A program made the position numbers and the translations under genes. DNA of 64,000 nt, taken from Adineta vaga (taxonomy: Eukaryota; Rotifera). Below, piece after piece: positions 22,985 through 35,662 of this stretch. Numbering within the stretch: position 1 is the stretch's first letter; every line of letters begins with the position of its first letter. The stretch covers positions 682,001 to 746,000 of the forward strand of contig CP075494.1 of NCBI GenBank assembly GCA_021613535.1. The letters are read 5' to 3'. The notes under the pieces are model-generated. The model searched no databases. It saw only the letters and a program-made list of their open reading frames with translations, and had not been told where the DNA came from.

Positions 22985-25900
22985 ATGAATTTAAAATCTT
23001 TATTTCATTGGATTTACGATCAAATACATGATTACAATTTATTTATAACGGAACCATTTGAAAATAACAATACCAATAATAATGAATCGATGGAACAATC
23101 AGAAATCATTATTAAACAGCAAAAATATACAACTTGGTTTTTTGTTTTTCTTCTTATCAGTAAGAAATATAAAAATTCATTTTTTTTTCTCAAAAAACCC
23201 TTTCTGGAATAATTATCATATTCTACGATGTTACCTACAGTAAAATCTCTTATATATCGTTTTAATATATGAACAGATAAACATAAAACTCAACAAAGCA
23301 ATATACTCTTTCATAATCTATAAGACAAAAGAAAAGTAAATTTGACATATTATTTTTTTTCTCTTTAGCATCTCTTTATATGATATTCTATATTGCACTT
23401 TTACATCCACATACTGAAAAGATCAATATTTCTTATATAAATTTAACCATTATTGACGAACTTCGATCAAATTATATTGAAAGTTTTTCATGTTCATGTT
23501 CAAAATCTACAATACCGTATAAAACTTTCGTTTCAAATACAATTACATTTCATCCTATTTGCTCGAGTATTTTCATCAGTAAACAATGGATTGAAGCATT
23601 TTATAATGACTATATAAATCAAAAGTTCGTTTATGAAATAAAAACAGTATTTGGTCCACAGGTAAATAAATCTTTAATAGTAAGGGTGTGGGTATGAGTG
23701 ACAGAAGATATGAATACCCACCCTTGTATTTATTGTTTTTATTTAGTTTAAACTTTTAAATTATTTATGTTCATCATTTAATGATATTGTATTACGAAAC
23801 AAAATTAAGTTTGAAAATCAAAATCTTTTTACAGTCGAATTTGTTTCAAAAAAACGACTTGAATTTGAAATAAATTCATATTTCGAACATATTATAAATA
23901 GTATGAATATAGAAATAATTACATTTATCAATTATATTCGACTTACAACTCATGCAAATTATTTTATATCGGGTCTAAGTACAAATTTACAACCTGTTAT
24001 TCATTCTCTGATAAAAAGAAATAATATGACACTTGTCAATGGTAAATGGACGAGAATTCGTACAAAAGAAGATATGCCTGAACAATCTAATCCTTTAACT
24101 TGTGTCAATACTAATGGAATTACACATTTTCTTTTCATAGAAGGTGTAGATTCTAATGGTTATGTAAGTATGCATATTAATTAATTAATGATAATTCTTG
24201 TACTTGATAAAAGAAAAGAAAATTTAATTTAAAAATACAAATTTCTATTTTCTTAATTAGCCTTATAATAGTCCAAATGGATTTGTTCAAGGATGTTTTG
24301 CATTTGAAGGACTTATTGTAAATACATTATATTGTTTACGTAATATTAATTGTACAAAATTAACATTTTCTTCTTTTGAAATATTTCAGAAAGTATTTAT
24401 TTAAAATATTTCTTTGTTTTTTTTTTGAAATATCTCTATTTATTTAGATAAAGATGAATTTGACGGATTATATTTTACCTAAAATAGAAAATGAAGAAAA
24501 TCAAACAATTTATGATCATTTACATAATCTTTTTATTGAAAAATGGTTAACAAATATAAATTATTCAGATTATTTCCATGAATGTTCACCATCATTTTGT
24601 ACATACAATAAAATACGACAAACAAAATTTTCTAATGCATTTGCTCTTTTAATTAGTCTTTATGGTGGTCTCATTATCATATGTAGAATTTTATCATTAT
24701 TTATTATTAATATTTTATTTAAAATTAAATATCAATCGAATAATATTCAAATAAATTCGGGTAAAATTTTTAATAAAATAAAATCAAATAAATCTTGATT
24801 TCATATTGTTTTAGAAAATATTCTTTTTTTATATCCAAAAGAATTTATTCAATGGTTAAAACAATTAAATTTATTTGAAAATAATAACAATCAAATAGAA
24901 TATTTAATTAAACAAGAAATTATCAGTACACGTGTTTATATAATCATGTTAATTGGTATAATTTATTATTCTAACTGAATTTATTTAAGAAATCATCATC
25001 TATATAAAATATCTGTGTGAAAATTAGAGTCTTGCACGGATACAAATTTTGATATCCGGAATCGACTGTAGTCAGATTGATTGCGAAATATGAGTTTATT
25101 TCGTTATAATGACTAACAAAGAAAAACAAATGAATCAGAATTTCATTTTGGTCACAATGCTTCGAGGATGGTTCCATGAAAGATACTCCCGCAATAGTTG
25201 CTCGCCCATGACATTTACTTCCGAGATTCAGGTCAAGACTGGCTCTCCCTCTATCGTCCTCATCCTCAACTATTCGATGAGCAAGTGTCTCGTAAGCAAC
25301 AGTCGTGTTATCATCACTTAATCATTAGCGTTGCTTTTTAAAAACTTCTTTTCTTTCTATATTAATAACAGTATTAGATTAAAATGTTAGAAAAAGTCTG
25401 CGATGTTACTAGTGACAGGGTTGGGTACCGGGTACTCACAGTATAGTACAGAATATGCCCTTCAGAGACAACATGCGTTGAGAGAAATATTTAATTCTGT
25501 TCTTTCTATTATAATTTAGGTTTAATTCTTTCGATTATTTTATTTAATTCATCGATGAGTCGAACAGTAACATTAACATTATCTAATCCATCGTTAAATG
25601 ATTATAATAGTTTACAAATATTATATTCAAATACAGTTAAATGTCCGTGTTCTACAATGATTATTTCTCATAATGATTTTATTAAATTAAATGTAATTTT
25701 ACATGAAATATGTTCAAGTGATTTTATAAGTAAATCATGGATAACAATTTTACAATTTTCTTTTATTGAAGAAGTTGAAAAAGATTGGCGTAATTATGCT
25801 CAAGCACAATTTCAATTATTATCAGATTTATGTAATTTCGCTCATAAAACAATTGATGATAATATTCGTAGTTTTCTTATACGAAATTTTATTACTACAA

Positions 25901-28900
25901 ATGTTATTGATGAAAATGAATTTTATCAACAATTAAATGTAACACTTGAACAATTTTTTCATCAAATAAAAACAACATTTTTAGAATATATTGAAATAGT
26001 TCGTTTAGTTATACAAATTGATCAACCATTTACTCATATTGGAAGAGATTGGAAACAAATTTCATTAAATTTACACACAACTCCTATAGCAAATGAAGAA
26101 GCCTATAAAGTATGTTGATTTAAATTCATAAGTTTTTATAATCTAATAGATTTATTATAAAATATTCTTTTTCTTTTAGATTCATTTCGTTTTAAATAGT
26201 TTACATGATGATAATACAAGTTCAATTCCATGTATTTGTGCTATAAATAGATATTGTCATATTCCATTTGCTCTTTATGATGTTAAATATACAATTGGTG
26301 ATGTATTTAATATAAACAAAGCTTATACAATTCCTGGTCTAGTCGAAGGTTGTTTTGTTATTGATTCATTATTCTTATCAACATTAGAATGTTTTTATCA
26401 AAATTCCAAATGTTTTTCAATTCTAATTAAATATATAAAAGATAAATATATTCAAAATCAACGAAATCCAAAATGGATTTTGCCCCGTTCACTTATTTAC
26501 AATGAAAATTTAAGTCGTTTTCCACCAAATATTTCTATTTCATCAATTATAGATGAAGTTATGATTGAAAAATGGATTTCATTAATTTCATTTAAAAATT
26601 ATTATGAAAAATGTTCACCAAATTCTTGTACTTATTCAACTAAAATTCGTTTGAAAACTTCATCTGAAATTTTAATAACATTAATTTCTATGATTAGTGG
26701 AATTATTTTAATATTACGTTTAATAATACCAAAATTTATTAAATTAATTTTTTATTTATTTAAATTACAAATCAATCGAGAACAACAAATTGTATCAGGT
26801 TATATCAATTATTTATAATAACTAATTTAGATAAAATTTTATTAAAAAATTTCGTTTTTTTTTAGTTCATCGAAAATTTATCGATCGAGTTCGATTTTTA
26901 ACAAAAAAATTAATAGAAATTTTATCAACAACATTAATTGATTTAAATATATTTCCAATAAATGATTTTCGACGAAATATTCATCCAATAACAGTTAAAC
27001 GTTTAGGTCAATGGGCAACTCGTCTTTATATTTGTCTTCTTCTAATTAGTCTTACAATTATTGCTATATATTATATTATTGAACCACAAAATTTAACTAA
27101 AATATTTAAACAACCAACATTTGATCGATACAATCAACTTCTAGATCAATATGATAATAAATTAAAATGTTTTTGTTCATCTTTAGCATCAACTTATGAT
27201 CATTATGTTACAATTGAAACAAAATTTCATCAAGTAAAAATAATATTTTGAAAAATGAAAATTTAATTTTAATAAATTCTTATTTAGATTTGTACAAGTG
27301 ATTTTATTTTAGAAGAATGGAGAAATAATTTAACAAAAAATCTTCTATATGATTTATCAATTTATGATTTAAATGATTATCGTCGTTTTCTTTCAATTCA
27401 TTTACAATTTCTACAAAATTTATGTGAACTTTCAATAAAATCAACGAAAACATATGTTAATCAATTTCTTAATTTATTTCTTATTTCATCAGAACTTTTA
27501 ACTAAAGATCAATTTGAAAATTATATTTATTCATCAATTGATCAAAATAAATTATATGATCGAACTAAACTTTCTCAATTACTTTCATTAATTTTACAAA
27601 TCAATCATGGAAATGGAATTATAACAACATATGGAACTAATTTTCAATATAAAGATTATCCACAAGGTTCAATACAAAGAAAATTATTTGTTAATAATAT
27701 AATTTATTCGAATTGTTCTTGTTTAATTCATTCGAATTGTACAAATCAAGGTTATTTTATTGATAAAAATCATTCAATTTTTATTCAAGGTTTTCGAATT
27801 GGATGTACACCAATTGAATCATTTCGTCTTTCAACACTTGAATGTTTTTATAATCAAACATGTGTTAATCTTATTGAAAAATATTTAATAAATAATGATT
27901 CAATTAAAACTCTTTTTTATGATAAAAATATAAATAAAACAATAAATGAATTAATTAATGAATTATTTATTGATAATTTTAATATTATATTAAATTATTC
28001 ATCTTATTATCATCAATGTTTACCTATAGATTGTTCATATTCTTATATACAAAAAATTAATTCAATTTATACATTAACACTTTTAATTGGTCTTCAAGGT
28101 GGTTTGACAATTCTTCTAAAATGGATTTCACCAAAAATAATTCAAATTCTATTTCTTATTTATCAATATCGAAAACAAAAAAGAAATATTATTCCAATAA
28201 ATCAATCAAATGAAATCAAAAATTTATCTAATAATCTTCAATTAACATCTCAAAATACTTTATTAGAGTATGTTTTAATTAATAAACTCTATATATATAT
28301 ATATATTTATAATATCTTTTATTTATAGAATTAATTCATATTCTATAAAACATATTTTAATATGGTTATTTGTAACAATAATATTAATAATAATTCTTCT
28401 ATTATTTTCTATTATTTATGCAAAATATCAACAAAAACAATCATTATCAACAATAACAGGTTATTAATCTTTCTATTTGATCGAATTCTTTTCTATAAAA
28501 TTCAATATTCTATATTTCATAGTTATTTCGACAACTTCAACTTCAACAAATAATATAATTATATCAAATATAACTACAGGTTAAGATATTCAAATATTTA
28601 TTATCTTTTTAATTTTTTCTCATAAAGAAGAGTCTATTAAACACGAGTAACGCTCTGATCTCTTGGATCTCACTTGATTTAATCCTAAACGGGGCAATAG
28701 ATAACTATGACTGTACACTCAGGTCTATATTCTCGTCAGCAGTCCATCCAGACTGTAGTCATATCTTTAAATCGAAAGCAAAGGACATGAATTTAATGTT
28801 TGTTTTTTTAAAAAGATTCTATAAACGATAAAAAATTATCATATTAGTTCTTAGATGATTATTCTGGTTTATTTAGATAGAAATTGTCAACTTAAATTTC

Positions 28901-30003
28901 AATCAAAATCTTTATACAAATTACCAATGTTTCTTTATCGAGGTTTTTATTTGAAAGCTGCAGATTTCAATGGTGATCAAGAAATAGATATTTTAGTTAT
29001 TGGTACTAGTTTTGATGATAGTTTTGTATTGATTACAAATAAGAATAAAACATTTGAAAAACATAATATATCTTTAAATATTTATCAGGATACTTTGATT
29101 GTTTATGGTGATTTTAATAATGATAATCAATTTGATTGTGCAATTACTACTTATAATAATATCAATATTCATCTTTGGAATAATAATAAAAATACATTTA
29201 AATCACCAATTGTCGCGTTATCAAAGAATATTGATTCAATATATGATATAAAAACTGGTCATTTTAATAATGATAACTATTTAGATATTGTTGCTTTTAC
29301 ATCAAATGAATATAAGATTTATATATTAATTGGAAATGGAAATGGAAGTTTTAATTATTCAAAAAAAAATCTTATTTCTCATCAAAAAACTAAAATGATA
29401 TCAATAGTTATTATTGATTTTAATAAAGATAAATATTTCGATATTATTTGTCTTAGTAATGATCAATATGAAATTTATATTTGGTTTGGAAATGGTGATG
29501 GAACATTTGCAAAGAAATCTATTTTATATACAATACATATTAGTATAAATCCTCAATCAATTGCTATAGAAGATTTTAATAATGATAATCAATTGGATTT
29601 AATTATATCTTATACAGAGAAAACATTTGTTACGATCATATTTGGATTAAATAATAATACATTCGATCAAACAACGGAATTTTTAATAGATATTGGTTTG
29701 AATTCACAATTAAATGCAATTTATAGTTTTAAAAATTATGATATTATTGTGAATGATATGAATAGAGATATGAATTTAGATTTTATTATTTATAATCTTG
29801 GAATAAGTTCTGTAAATATATTATTTGGAGATGGAAAAGGAAAGTTTCAAAGAGAAACAGGATTTTTTATTCAAGATTATGAAGCAAAGGATTTTAGTTT
29901 TCATGATATTCTTGATTTTAATCATGATAATTATAAAGATATTTTAACTCGTCATAACTTTGATGGTACAATTCATGTTCTTTTAAATACAGGTCCATGT
30001 TGA
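22985..30003 (+). CDS. Three-unit, seven-TM surface protein with C-terminal FG-GAP beta-propeller, 13 exons
   Basis: Exons: 22985-23159, 23369-23661, 23747-24163, 24261-24392, 24448-24760, 24815-24955, 25520-26109, 26180-26798, 26866-27233, 27288-28267, 28329-28459, 28523-28579, 28877-30003. All junctions keep phase and the total is 5,343 nt (1,780 aa). Three homologous units of about 400 aa each read TM, CxC(S), then a P/H-x-x-CSS/CTSDF-type motif, an LC motif, a GC...LECFY...C stretch, C(S/L)P..C.Y, then a second TM. Unit 3 shows these motifs most clearly. A seventh TM (ILIWLFVTIILIIILLLF) and a Ser/Thr-rich linker lead to seven FG-GAP loops of the form DFNxDxxxD. Seven membrane spans put the N terminus inside and the propeller outside. 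I recognise the unit as a frequent uncharacterised bdelloid type but know no function. The start is provisional. Confidence 0.8.
23683..23725. repeat. TGTGGG hairpin 1 (inside an intron)
   Basis: AAGGGTGTGGGTA ... TACCCACCCTT, spaced by about 20 nt. It lies in the 85-nt second intron of the seven-TM gene. Confidence 0.75.
24956..25519 (+). other. Unusually long intron (564 nt) with a non-AT-rich insert
   Basis: The neighbouring introns of this gene are mostly 50-210 nt. This one interrupts the third TM segment, and splicing ATT-G to GT-TTA restores MLIGLILSIILF. The middle (about 25130-25330) is GC-richer than its surroundings and contains fragmentary open frames on both strands. I suspect an old insertion but found no terminal repeats. 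Confidence 0.55.
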
Positions 30004-30058
30004 ATTGTTTTGCTTTAATATATTTTAAATTAAATATTATTGCTTTTTCATGTCTATT

Positions 30059-30114
30059 AAGGGTGTGGGTGTGGATGTTAGATAGAGGTAGTACCCTTAC
30101 CCACACCCGCCCTT
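30059..30114. repeat. TGTGGG hairpin 2
   Basis: AAGGGTGTGGGTGTGG, loop with TTAGATAG and GTAGTA, then ACCCACACCCGCCCTT. It starts about 55 nt after the FG-GAP gene stop. Confidence 0.8.
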
Positions 30115-30271
30115 CGTGGGTGTGTGAATTTTAATAAGTAAACGATACACTATTCATTCAATACTCTTATCCGTACTTTAATCCAAAATATATGAAGGTT
30201 TACTTTATAAGGTTAAAGAAAATAATGGAAATGAATGAAAAGTATAAATGTTTCTGTTCTATCTGATATAG

Positions 30272-31406
30272 TTAATTCAATTCTTTGGTCTTTTCAACAA
30301 TGATCTTTTCTGAATAATTCCACCATTCTTGAGCTCGTTCTGAATTGTTTGCATATTTATTTGCTAATTCCGTTTCATGACAATCGGAATAATATTTACC
30401 TGATACAGCATCGTCTGATACAGCGCAATATAAATTAGTTTGAGCACCTTCAAGTTGTGTTTTAAGAAGAAAAAATCGAAAAGGAGCAAATGCTAATTGT
30501 GGCATAGATATATGTCGTTGTAGTGCTGTGTCGACTCCACCAGGATGAAGAACATATGCATTAAGACCTTGTGAATGGAAACGACGATGTAATTCATGAG
30601 TAAAATAAATATTTGCTGTTTTGCTTAGAGAATATGCATTCCAAGATTTATATGTTTCTTTATTCAGTTGTTCAGCATATGTATCAGATGTACATGGTAC
30701 TTGCCATTTAGCATGAACTAACGATGAAACATTAACAATACGTGATTTAGATTGAAGTAATTGAGGAAGAAGTAATTGAGTTAAATAGAAATGACCAAAA
30801 TGATTGGTACCCATTTGCATTTCAAAACCATCTTTAGTAAGTGCATATGGACAGGCCATAACTCCTGCATTGTTAATCAAAGCAGTAATTGGAGCATTTC
30901 TGTTAATTAAAATCATACATTCATCTTTGAATATTATTTCATCATAAAATAGTTCCTTACTCTCCTTCAATTTTTTTATATTGTTCAATACCAGTTTTAA
31001 TCGCACGTAAATCACTTAAGTCAATTGGATAACCACTAACACGTTTAGAATCTCGTGCAACTTTTTTAACATCATCAATGGCTTCTTGTAAGTTACTAGG
31101 TCGTGCAAATAATACAACTTTAGCACCACGTTTTGCTAATTCAAAAGCTGTTTGTTTTCCAATACCACCTGCAGCACCAGTAATTAAATAAGTTTTTCCA
31201 CTGAGATCTTTTGTTTTCAGAGCATCATATTGACCGCCACGAGCAATCCATCGTACAAGTATGTAAACACCAAGAAAGTAGAATCCAGTAAATGAATATG
31301 ATGATCGAATATATGGCAAAAAACAATAGATAGGAATTGACGCAGAAAGTGTGAGCAAAGCTTTAACTTCTGGTTGACGAAGAAAACATAAAACTAAATT
31401 GACCAT
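30272..31406 (-). CDS. Short-chain dehydrogenase, retinol-dehydrogenase (RDH11-14)-like
   Basis: Two exons, 31406-30961 and 30899-30272, with a 61-nt GT-AG intron, giving 357 aa. An N-terminal hydrophobic region suggests microsomal membrane anchoring. Rossmann motif [12 protein letters not shown] (NAD(P) binding), NNAGV, catalytic Ser in NVSSLVHAK, and YSLSK with catalytic Tyr and Lys are all present. [10 protein letters not shown] resembles the PG motif of the C family of SDRs. Expected activity is NADP-dependent oxidoreduction of retinoid or other lipophilic alcohols/aldehydes. Tail-to-tail with the FG-GAP gene and head-to-head with the UGT gene. Confidence 0.9.
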
Positions 31407-31626
31407 ATTTTATTATTACAAAATGTGTATGACCTGGTTCGAAAGGGGTTATATAGTCATATATTTTAAATCGTCATCGCATATTCAATCATATTAGTAA
31501 ATTTGGTAAAATACGGAACAGAAAGTCACGATCGAATTGCAATAGAGGGTGACACTGTACGATGTAAATTTCTCCAAATGAAATTCATTTGATCAATAAA
31601 TGAATATTTCGAAAATTATTTTGTCT

Positions 31627-31692
31627 TGAGGATGGGTGTGTGTGTGGTGTTGGTGTCGATAATACTCTTTCCTTCACCCACACATACACTCG
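31627..31692. repeat. TGTGGG hairpin 3
   Basis: Imperfect arms (GGGTGTGTGTGTGG and CACCCACACATACAC) between the divergent SDR and UGT genes. Confidence 0.65.
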
Positions 31693-31832
31693 ATCACATA
31701 CGACATCTATCGAAATATTTTTCGAATTACAACTCCTATCTCTCTCTCTCATTGATTCTCAAAATGATGATTCATTCTTATATCAGTTATATAAAAGTAT
31801 GCCTTTTTTTCTTTAATATTTTCACAAGCCAA

Positions 31833-33488
31833 ATGAATTTCGTTGCTCCTTTAATTCTTAGTCTATTCTTATTATTCATACCTGGATCATTTTGTTTCAA
31901 TGTTTTACTAATCAGCATTGGTCATGCTGGTCATGTTACACCTTTATTCGAATTAGCAAAATCATTGCAACACCATCAAATTACATTTGTAACTCAACCG
32001 TTAGCTCAGTCTTACGTTAACTTTAATTATTTTTCTAATACATCTTCATTTCGTCTTATTTACACGAACAATTCAATCGATGCATTTATAGATGAAAAAC
32101 AAAAAGAACAGCAACTTATTGATTTCGCTGCTAATCATGGATTTTTCGATAACATGGCTCATACAACAGAACTATTCAGCGAAGATATCAATTCTCTATT
32201 CCATAAACTAATCGATCTTTTAATGAATGAAAAATTCGATGTCATTATTGCTAATTCAATCATCAAAGGTATTCATGTGCTATCTAAACAAACAAATACA
32301 TCTTGTGTCATACAAAGTACAGAATCTATTCCGAATATGTTAGATTTTAATCTACCAAATATATTTTCATTATTATCAAAAGAACAAATGACTCAAATCA
32401 AATATCGTATCTATAATGTGATCTACACTCTACGTCTTGGAGTGATTTTAATTAAAAAAGTCTTACCAACCATCGGTATGATCAATAAATCTCTTCCACG
32501 AGTGCCAGGACCGTTTTACGATAGTCTTTCGTTGAAAAATCTTTTCTTCACGGAAACACAATGTTTAGAACTTTTTAGTATACCACCAACATTTTACACA
32601 CAATCATATACAAATCATTATACAAAATATCTTGGAGCATTTATAGATGAAACAGAGATTAAATACACTGAGAATGAATTGAGTACGTGGGTTAGATCAA
32701 AAGCAAATAAGTCGATTATATATGCTGCTTTTGGTACTAGTTCATTGATTAAATTTGATCGAATGAGAAATTTAATCGATGGCTTAGCAGAATTTTTGCT
32801 TAAAAATACGAATTGCTTTTTATTACTTGTACTTCGTGGAAAAAACTATGACTTTTATCAAATGGTACTGAAGGCAATGAAGCGCGAAGATTATAAAAAT
32901 ATTTTTCAAAATCCAGAACATGTTCGAATTGAAACTGGATTTGTTCAACAAAAATGGATTTTACAAGAGAATTCAATAAAATTATTTCTCAGTCATTGTG
33001 GTATGGGTTCATGTTCAGAAGGAATATATTTCCAAAAACCCATCTTATGTATGCCATTTAATATGGATCAATTTATCAATGGAAATTCAATCGTTCAGTT
33101 AGGCATTGGATTGTCATTGTTTAACCCTCCTTCCTTATATCAATCATTACTTCGACCATATCATTTTTATGATTATAATTTTACTAGTGATAGTGTGACA
33201 AGGAAACTAACGGAAATATGGGAGAATGATAGTTACCAACGTATGATTAAGATTATGTCACTTGAAATGAAACATGCTGGTGGCTTGAAACAAGCAGTGA
33301 AAGAAATTGAATTTCTCGTTAGTTTAAATGGAAACTTAGATCGTTATGCGCCATTTCAAAGTACATTAGTATTCTATCAGAGATATCTGCTAGACTTGCT
33401 AATCATAATGGTGATAATACCTATGACAATCGTAGTGTATGGACTTATTAAATGTTGTAAACGACGTCAAAAAGAAAAACGTGATTAA
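31833..33488 (+). CDS. UDP-glycosyltransferase (GT1, UGT family)
   Basis: I choose the ATG at 31833 because it begins a clear signal peptide (MNFVAPLILSLFLLF); the open frame extends upstream into a repeat hairpin and is not credible there. 551 aa. N-terminal acceptor half begins NVLLISIGHAGHVTP. The donor half has the GT1 signature region, with WILQENSIKLFLSHCGMGS, a Glu-rich step (SEGIYFQKPILCMPF) and MDQ. A single C-terminal TM (about residues 515-540) and a short basic tail suggest an ER-luminal type I protein as in animal UGTs. No introns. Likely conjugates hydrophobic substrates with a UDP-sugar. Confidence 0.9.
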   Translation: MNFVAPLILSLFLLFIPGSFCFNVLLISIGHAGHVTPLFELAKSLQHHQITFVTQPLAQSYVNFNYFSNTSSFRLIYTNNSIDAFIDEKQKEQQLIDFAANHGFFDNMAHTTELFSEDINSLFHKLIDLLMNEKFDVIIANSIIKGIHVLSKQTNTSCVIQSTESIPNMLDFNLPNIFSLLSKEQMTQIKYRIYNVIYTLRLGVILIKKVLPTIGMINKSLPRVPGPFYDSLSLKNLFFTETQCLELFSIPPTFYTQSYTNHYTKYLGAFIDETEIKYTENELSTWVRSKANKSIIYAAFGTSSLIKFDRMRNLIDGLAEFLLKNTNCFLLLVLRGKNYDFYQMVLKAMKREDYKNIFQNPEHVRIETGFVQQKWILQENSIKLFLSHCGMGSCSEGIYFQKPILCMPFNMDQFINGNSIVQLGIGLSLFNPPSLYQSLLRPYHFYDYNFTSDSVTRKLTEIWENDSYQRMIKIMSLEMKHAGGLKQAVKEIEFLVSLNGNLDRYAPFQSTLVFYQRYLLDLLIIMVIIPMTIVVYGLIKCCKRRQKEKRD

Positions 33489-33519
33489 TCAATGAATAAA
33501 AGTTTCAAATCTAAAACTA

Positions 33520-33588
33520 AAGGGTGTGGGTGTGGGTAAGTGGTATATTTATTCCTTAATCCCACCCAAACCCAAACCCACCCACAAG
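33520..33588. repeat. TGTGGG hairpin 4
   Basis: AGGGTGTGGGTGTGGG with a degraded C-rich right arm; 32 nt after the UGT stop. Confidence 0.75.
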
Positions 33589-33785
33589 ATTTTCAACAAA
33601 CTTTCATCTATACCTGAGGGTGAGAAGGATTGTGTGATATACTCTCAGGTTTATCCGCGTATGTATAGATTTCAAAATTTTCGAATCTGAAGAGAAGATT
33701 AAGCATCATTTATATGATAAAGCAAAAAATAGATTTATCAGAGAGAAAAATGAAGAACAAAACAGTTTTTCTGTTAACATTACGA

Positions 33786-34271
33786 TTAATCAGAATAAAA
33801 TTTAATTGTTTTAGTAGCTGCAAGAATAGAAATAGTAGCAATAATAATAGTACCAAGAATTGTACCAAAAATGTTAAGAATTTTAGTCGATTTTGATGAT
33901 TTCAATGCACCTTGAAGGTCTCCAGAACACTTTCTATTTCTTGTTTCTTCAGACTTCATACAAGCAAAAATACCAAGTATGAAAAAACAAAATAAAATAT
34001 TGAGAATTGACCATGTTCTATATTCTGGAACATTTACTATCTGTGATGTCATTCCATTATTAATGATCCTTGTTCCATTGTTGGTCATGATAGGCATATT
34101 GTATCCATATTGACAATTGACTATCGATTGACCTGAATGAATATATGGGATACTGCTAGTGTTTAGAGGAGTATAAAGCGGTGGTGGTTGATGCATAACA
34201 ACTCCATTTGTTTCAATTTGTTTCTGATTACCATTATTTGAATCAATCATTGATATATCGTTCATGTTCAA
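33786..34271 (-). CDS. Dispanin/CD225 (IFITM-like) small membrane protein
   Basis: 161 aa. The proline/asparagine-rich N-terminal half includes PPPLY. It is followed by TWSILNILFCFFILGIFACM, a Ser/Lys stretch with GDLQGALKSSKSTK, and a second TM. That order (hydrophobic segment, K/R-S, GD...A..SS..A/TK, hydrophobic segment) is the CD225 signature. Intronless and compact. Function in rotifers is unknown; family members act at membranes in fusion control or as transport adaptors. Confidence 0.75.
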   Translation of the reverse strand: MNMNDISMIDSNNGNQKQIETNGVVMHQPPPLYTPLNTSSIPYIHSGQSIVNCQYGYNMPIMTNNGTRIINNGMTSQIVNVPEYRTWSILNILFCFFILGIFACMKSEETRNRKCSGDLQGALKSSKSTKILNIFGTILGTIIIATISILAATKTIKFYSD

Positions 34272-35662
34272 GGTTAATATGAGAATTTTATCAAAAAAAA
34301 CTATAGAAATCCTTTCAGAGAATGAATTCTGAAGAAAAAAAACTAACTGTCAATCTTCATTTTGTTCATTGAAATAATAATATTTATTCATATGGAAATA
34401 TATTTTATCTTATCAATAAATAAATATCATAACAGATTTCTTTGTTCTATTCACATCTGTTTTATATTAATTAAATCTTTTTCGTTTAATTCGAATAGTT
34501 TTTCAAATGTTCATTTATTTCATATGAATTGAATTTAAAATAAGAATAATAACATTTTCAAGTTTAGATTTATGTTTATGATCAATATGAACATTTCTCT
34601 ATAATCATCAAGTGATTTCTTTACTCATAATTAAAAGTTACGATCGATTTCTATTTGAATTATTTTAGTCAATATTAAATGAAGAAAAACAAATGATATA
34701 GATTCAATTTGTCTAATTCAAAAAAAGATAAGGGTGGGTGTGGGTACTTCACTTCTCTTCACACTGACACCCACCCTCAAGATCTCATCAAGATGGCTGT
34801 AGGTCGCCAAAGTGCCTTTCAGATGACCGAAAAGTAACCGTGATCCTTTTACATTCAATAGAAAAGTTTAAAAATAATTCAGATAGTGTTTGATGAAGTC
34901 GGGAAAACTATGTTTTGCACCACCTCATCATTCTGAACTCTCAGAACAGATGTCTGTTATGAACTTTACACAAAAACTTATTCAAAATTTTAGTTACGAA
35001 GGTCAAAATAACAAAATTGAATTAAAGATCAAAATGAGAAAATGCAGGGGCCCATAACGACCAATACAGGAACGTCGTGACGAAATTACAAGGGATCGGA
35101 ATAAAAACGACAGAATGTATGTAAATAAGTTAAAATTTACGTATTGAGAGTGTGGGTCAGCTTGTAACTAGAAGAAACGATCATACACATAATGAAGTTT
35201 GTCTAATTCGTAATCGCATCACGTAGTAGTTTTCTTTTCGACATGATTTCCGAAATATTTTTTCTTTGTTAAATATATTTATATTTACTATTGTATTTGA
35301 TCAAATATACATTATTTCTCATTATTTCTCTTTTACTTCATAAGCGTCCTTCTCGACGTGGCAAACCTTCTCTGATGCAACTTATTGCGTAATTTCTTCC
35401 GCAATTTACGTAATAATTTTTATTCAAATTGCACAATATCCAACACACACATATATTTATAAAAATCATTCTCAGTTTCAATCGTCAAAAATGCATTTAT
35501 CAACACAACTATGAGTGTGAGATCAGTTGTGACAACTTGTGATCTTAACTTATATTGAAATTGTTTAGAATTTTTCTCTCATTATCAAAATGATATTTTC
35601 AATGTCAGAAATAAGTATTGCTATTTATGTTTCAGATTTTCTTGTATAGTTAGCATTCTTAG
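34272..35662. other. Intergenic, contains one TGTGGG hairpin
   Basis: AT-rich and non-coding on both strands as far as I can read. The hairpin at 34731-34781 is listed separately. No promoter element can be named with confidence. Confidence 0.5.
34731..34781. repeat. TGTGGG hairpin 5
   Basis: AGGGTGGGTGTGGGTA and ACACCCACCCTCAAG arms. Confidence 0.75.

Noticed and set aside
22985-28267. DEG/ENaC or P2X channel assignment for the repeated units
   Set aside because: The two-TM plus Cys-rich ectodomain plan fits, but the post-TM1 FPxxTxC-like and pore GxS motifs are not seen; kept only as an analogy.
31626-31832. N-terminal extension of the UGT
   Set aside because: It starts inside a TGTGGG hairpin and precedes a perfect signal peptide at 31833.
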